Below are positions 58,970 through 64,000 of a DNA stretch of 64,000 nt, piece after piece (position 1 is the stretch's first letter; each line of letters opens with the position of its first letter). This DNA is from Hypomesus transpacificus (lineage: Eukaryota > Chordata > Actinopteri > Osmeriformes > Osmeridae), in the NCBI RefSeq assembly GCF_021917145.1, contig NC_061063.1, positions 5,680,944-5,744,943 on the forward strand, in the 5' to 3' direction. The notes under the pieces are model-generated. The model saw nothing but the letters and a program-made list of their open reading frames with translations. It ran no database searches and had not been told where the DNA came from. The position numbers were made by a program, and so were the translations under genes.

Positions 58970-59385
58970 CTCCCTCCAGTCCTCCCTCCCTCCAGTCCTC
59001 CCTCCCTCCATTCCTCCTCCCTCCCTCCAGTCCTCCCTCCCTCCAGTCCTCCCTCCAGTCCTCCAGTCCTCCCTCCAGTCCTCCCTCCCTCCAGTCCTCC
59101 CTCCCTCCAGTCCTCCTCCCTCCCTCCAGTCCTCCCTCCCTCCAGTCCTCCCTCCAGTCCTCCAGTCCTCCCTCCAGTCCTCCAGTCCTCCCTCCAGTCC
59201 TCCCTCCCTCCAGTCCTCCCTCCAGTCCTCCCTCCCTCCAGTCCTCCCTCCCTCCCTCCAGTCCTCCCTCCCTCCAGTCCTCCCTCCAGTCCTCCCTCCA
59301 GTCCTCCCTCCAGTCCTCCCTCCCTCCCTCCAGTCCTCCCTCCCTCCAGTCCTCCCTCCCTCCAGTCCTCCCTCACTCCAGTGGC
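58970..59385 (+). repeat. cctccctccagt minisatellite
   Basis: About 415 bases made of variably nested units of cctccctccagt, cctccagt and cctcctccctccctccagt types. All six frames look open only because the repeat lacks stops. Confidence 0.95.
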
Positions 59386-59687
59386 GCGGGACAGCGTCAT
59401 TGTGTGTTGACAGGCTCTTCTCTGCCTGTTAGGGTGATTATATTACAAATTGTTTTATTTGCCACTCTCCTATATTGATACCGTGCTCACACAGGTTGAC
59501 TGGTGGATTCTCTGTGTGTGTGTGTGTGTGAGAGAGAGAATACAAGAGAGAGCTGTGAATGTGAAGCTGTAAGAAAGTACCTGTTGTTGTAAATTGTATG
59601 TCTGCTCTCTTTCTGTCTCTCTTATATAGATATAAATGAAGACATATTTTCATAGATAGAGAGGGGAAGATATGCATCAAAGAGCCT

Positions 59688-59752
59688 AGGCCGAATTTGA
59701 ACATGGGCCATGTGGTACACGCTCTACCCACTGAGCCACAGGGCGCCCCTCT
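59688..59752 (-). mobile_element. tRNA-derived SINE head
   Basis: The minus strand reads gggcgccctgtggctcagtg, then ggtagagcg (A-box-like), and 30 bases on gttcaaattc (B-box-like). This is a polymerase III promoter layout typical of tRNA-derived SINEs. It is not a functional tRNA because no cloverleaf closes. Confidence 0.6.
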
Positions 59753-60744
59753 CTCTCTCACTCACTCTTTCTTTCTCATTCAGCTCTCTGCCATCCAGTT
59801 GTAAGACTATTACAAGCTTCATTTGAGATGTGGTACAGTGTGGGAAGGAGAAAGGAAAAAGGAGGGAGAGAGAGAGACAAAGAAAGAGAGGAGGGAGGAG
59901 AGAGACGTGGAGGTGAGAAGTTAGGCCAGGGAGAGGTAAGGCTGAAGGGAGGAGAGAGAGGAGGAGGGGAGGAGGGGGGAGGAAAGTCAGAAAAGAATGA
60001 GGAGATTAGAATGGGTGAGCTGGAGATGGGGGAACAGGAGGGAAGAGAAGAGAGGTAGAGTTGACTGATGGAGAAAGATCTGTGACAGAGGTGGTTTGGA
60101 ACAGATGTTCTTAAAACATTACACAATCTGTGACGTGGGTTTGATTTTCATTAGGTTGTAGTTGTTTTTCTTGGCTGTAGAACTCAGTTGCCAGGAGACA
60201 GGTGGTCAGGTGGGAGATATGGGTTCGATCCTCATGTAATATATGCAGGACCATGCTGTGATGATAATGTGTGCATCTCTGGTACTTCACGTTCCATTGG
60301 AAGCCTCAAAGCTGATGATTGCTGTGCTTTGGCCAAGTGTACTCCAGCACTCCACAGTATGGCCCCTATAAGCTGCAAAATCTCAGTCAAGATAAGATGT
60401 GGTTAAACTCTGAGTTGAAGTGGTTATATAAGGCTGGACATGTAATAATTAGATCCCGGTGACTCACAAAGGACTTCACAATAGATTTGCATGATTCCGG
60501 CTGATTTCTGCCACTCACTGACCAGCAGTCCAATATTTTACCAGCTGTCAGACAGAATCATGCTCTCTTAACCAGAGTGCATTGTGGTATACGGAGACAC
60601 CCATGTCTCTGCATTAATGGAAGTGAACATTGATTTCAGCGGTTGGTTATCAACCGTGAGAGCATGTCCAGTTGTTGGAAAGTCTTTGAACATCCTGTTA
60701 GAGTCTGTTAGTATACTGTATCCATGTTGTATATTTAGGAGGTT

Positions 60745-60785
60745 TACATTTATGCATTTAGCAGACGCTTTTATCCAAAGCGTTT
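60745..60785 (-). mobile_element. SINE/LINE 3' tail fragment
   Basis: The minus-strand sequence contains cgctttggataaaagcgtctgctaaatg, the same tail as at 32515, 34580 and 41030. Confidence 0.7.
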
Positions 60786-61480
60786 ATTATATTATATGTA
60801 AGCTTATCATAGTTGTAACCTATGTTCTGAGTTCTTATATGTCATGTTATGCCAGGTTGCTTTGCGTCGTCTTGGCCAAAGAAGTTCAGCGCCCAGTCTG
60901 ACCCTGTGTTGTTCTGCGCATCTTACAATAAAAGACTTGAACTTGATATTCACTCACGTCGATGCTGCATTGAACGTTGCCACCTGAAAAGCCGTCATCC
61001 AGCAGGTCATACATTTCTGCCCCGCAATGAATTCAGTTCACTAAAGAAGTGCTCCATATTTCAGCGATACCCAGACATAACTGCTCCATTCTGGGGTACG
61101 GGCTGGTCTGTAGAGGCCAAAGCTGGATGGAGAGATCCATCAGAGAAGCGTGAGAGAGCCAGTGAGCTGATGGCCTCCATCGCTCACAGTAGGTGATGGT
61201 GGGTTATGATTACCTTGGAGTGATTATAGATGCCTGGTGGCCTGAACGACCATACAGCGATGAACACCACTCTCCTGTGTGTGTTTAAAGGTGTGTGTGT
61301 GTGTGTGCGTGTGACATAGTGAGAAAGGTTGAATGTGTGTGTTTTGTAAATGTGTGTGAAAGAGAAACGTGTGTGTGTGTGTGCAGCTCCAGTCTGGGAG
61401 CTGCTTAGTCAACCGTGTTCAGTGGAGCGCGACGCAGGCTGCTCTTACTGCGGCATGTCACTGCCTCTCCAGCCTCCGCA

Positions 61481-61551
61481 GCACACACACACACACACAC
61501 CCACCAACACACACACCCACCAACACACACACCCACCAACACACACACACA
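61481..61551 (+). repeat. (CA)n with a 16-base higher-order unit
   Basis: Three units of acacacacccaccaac follow a pure CA run. Confidence 0.9.
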
Positions 61552-62257
61552 TCTTCTCATTCCCCCTCCACCAATGTTCCAGTCAGAGGACAGCAAAGGT
61601 GGGATGAGGGCAAGGATCTAAGACTGCCCTCACTGGATTGTTCCAGCTGTGTTCTGTCACGCTGCTCTTGGACAGTGGGACATCCTCATTTTACTTGTCA
61701 TTGTGTGGATGACAACAACAGCGTAGCACACCTGGCAGAGCAACCTTAGATAAGGTGATAGGTGCTGGGAGTCAGGACTGTTCTAGAACTTTGGCTTTGA
61801 AAGCTCTAAAATGTATTGGAAGAAGAACAACAACAGGGTATAATATGTCTGTACTGCAGACAAGGAACAGATTGTAGAATCTTAAAATCTACAACTATTT
61901 AATCTTCTTTATTTCTAGTTGTGGACTGGTACATTGATACAGGAAATCCATGCACTTACATTTTAAACATCATCTTGTGGTATTTAACTGACAATAAACC
62001 TCAAAAGAAAGAAAGACAACTACTTCTAATTTCATGGCACTGAGACTGGTAAATAAGCATTCAGATGAAACATGCTTCACTCTGAAGTGTGTGTGTGTGT
62101 TGGATGCTGCTTGACATTAAATTGGCATATTCTATTCTGTGAGACGTGGCTTGTTGTGAAGACCACCTGTGGAGAGGCATGCCACACAGTTGCTTCACCA
62201 GCCAACCAATCATGGTTTCATGATGTCATGTCTCATTTCCTGCCAAAACCAAAACAG

Positions 62258-64000
<1,743 letters not shown>

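Noticed and set aside
58689-59432. Long Pro/Ser-rich open frames on both strands
   Set aside because: Produced by a stop-free minisatellite, not a gene.
59688-59752. tRNA gene
   Set aside because: A- and B-box-like motifs are present but no cloverleaf with acceptor stem closes; better explained as a tRNA-derived SINE.

Overview
The window is nuclear DNA of a ray-finned (teleost) fish. The evidence is short spliced genes with GT-AG introns, very long (CT)n/(GA)n and (CA)n microsatellites, a 1.66 kb Tc1-like transposon of the fish type, L2-like LINE 3' ends with the 'gtcgctttggataaaagcgtctg' tail, and fish-specific gene families (ladderlectin/nattectin-like lectins, a natterin-like gene). The compact cic-gsk3a block and the lectins would suit an osmerid or other protacanthopterygian, but the species is inference.

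Layout. (1) 1-10503, +: capicua (cic), 19 exons, cut at the left edge; the first exon is the large long-isoform (CIC-L) exon. (2) 13924-18425, +: gsk3a, 10 exons, 439 residues, with a 3' UTR running to about 20.76 kb. cic next to gsk3a is the conserved vertebrate neighbourhood. (3) About 20.8-48.6 kb: a rapidly rearranging cluster of secreted C-type lectin-like genes. I reconstructed five intact gene models: A (22864-24121, -), B (26129-27418, -), C (36699-38032, -), D (44005-45292, +) and E (47290-48368, +). There are also three orphan signal-peptide exons (30862-30922, 34334-34386, 40784-40836). A natterin/aerolysin-type gene (29377-30412, -) lies inside the cluster. The cluster is built from an inverted repeat of about 3 kb arms (C unit against D unit), a direct copy of the same unit (B), and a 2664 bp direct repeat with only two mismatches seen, which brackets lectin C. 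A Tc1-like element sits in the 3' UTR of lectin A. (4) About 48.6-64 kb: no convincing gene; microsatellites, minisatellites, SINE and LINE remnants, and one possible non-coding or first exon near 54.8 kb.

Function. cic (HMG-box repressor of RTK/MAPK targets) and gsk3a (Ser/Thr kinase) are conserved single-copy-type genes that happen to be neighbours. The lectin/natterin block looks like an innate-defence or secreted-protein island. Lectins C, D and E keep an EPN + WND calcium/sugar site. B has QPN. A has lost the whole site and one core cysteine. B, C and D share an acidic pro-segment and have lost both cysteines of the N-terminal hairpin. Lectin and natterin families are both known from toadfish venom, and finding them interleaved here is the most unusual feature of the window.
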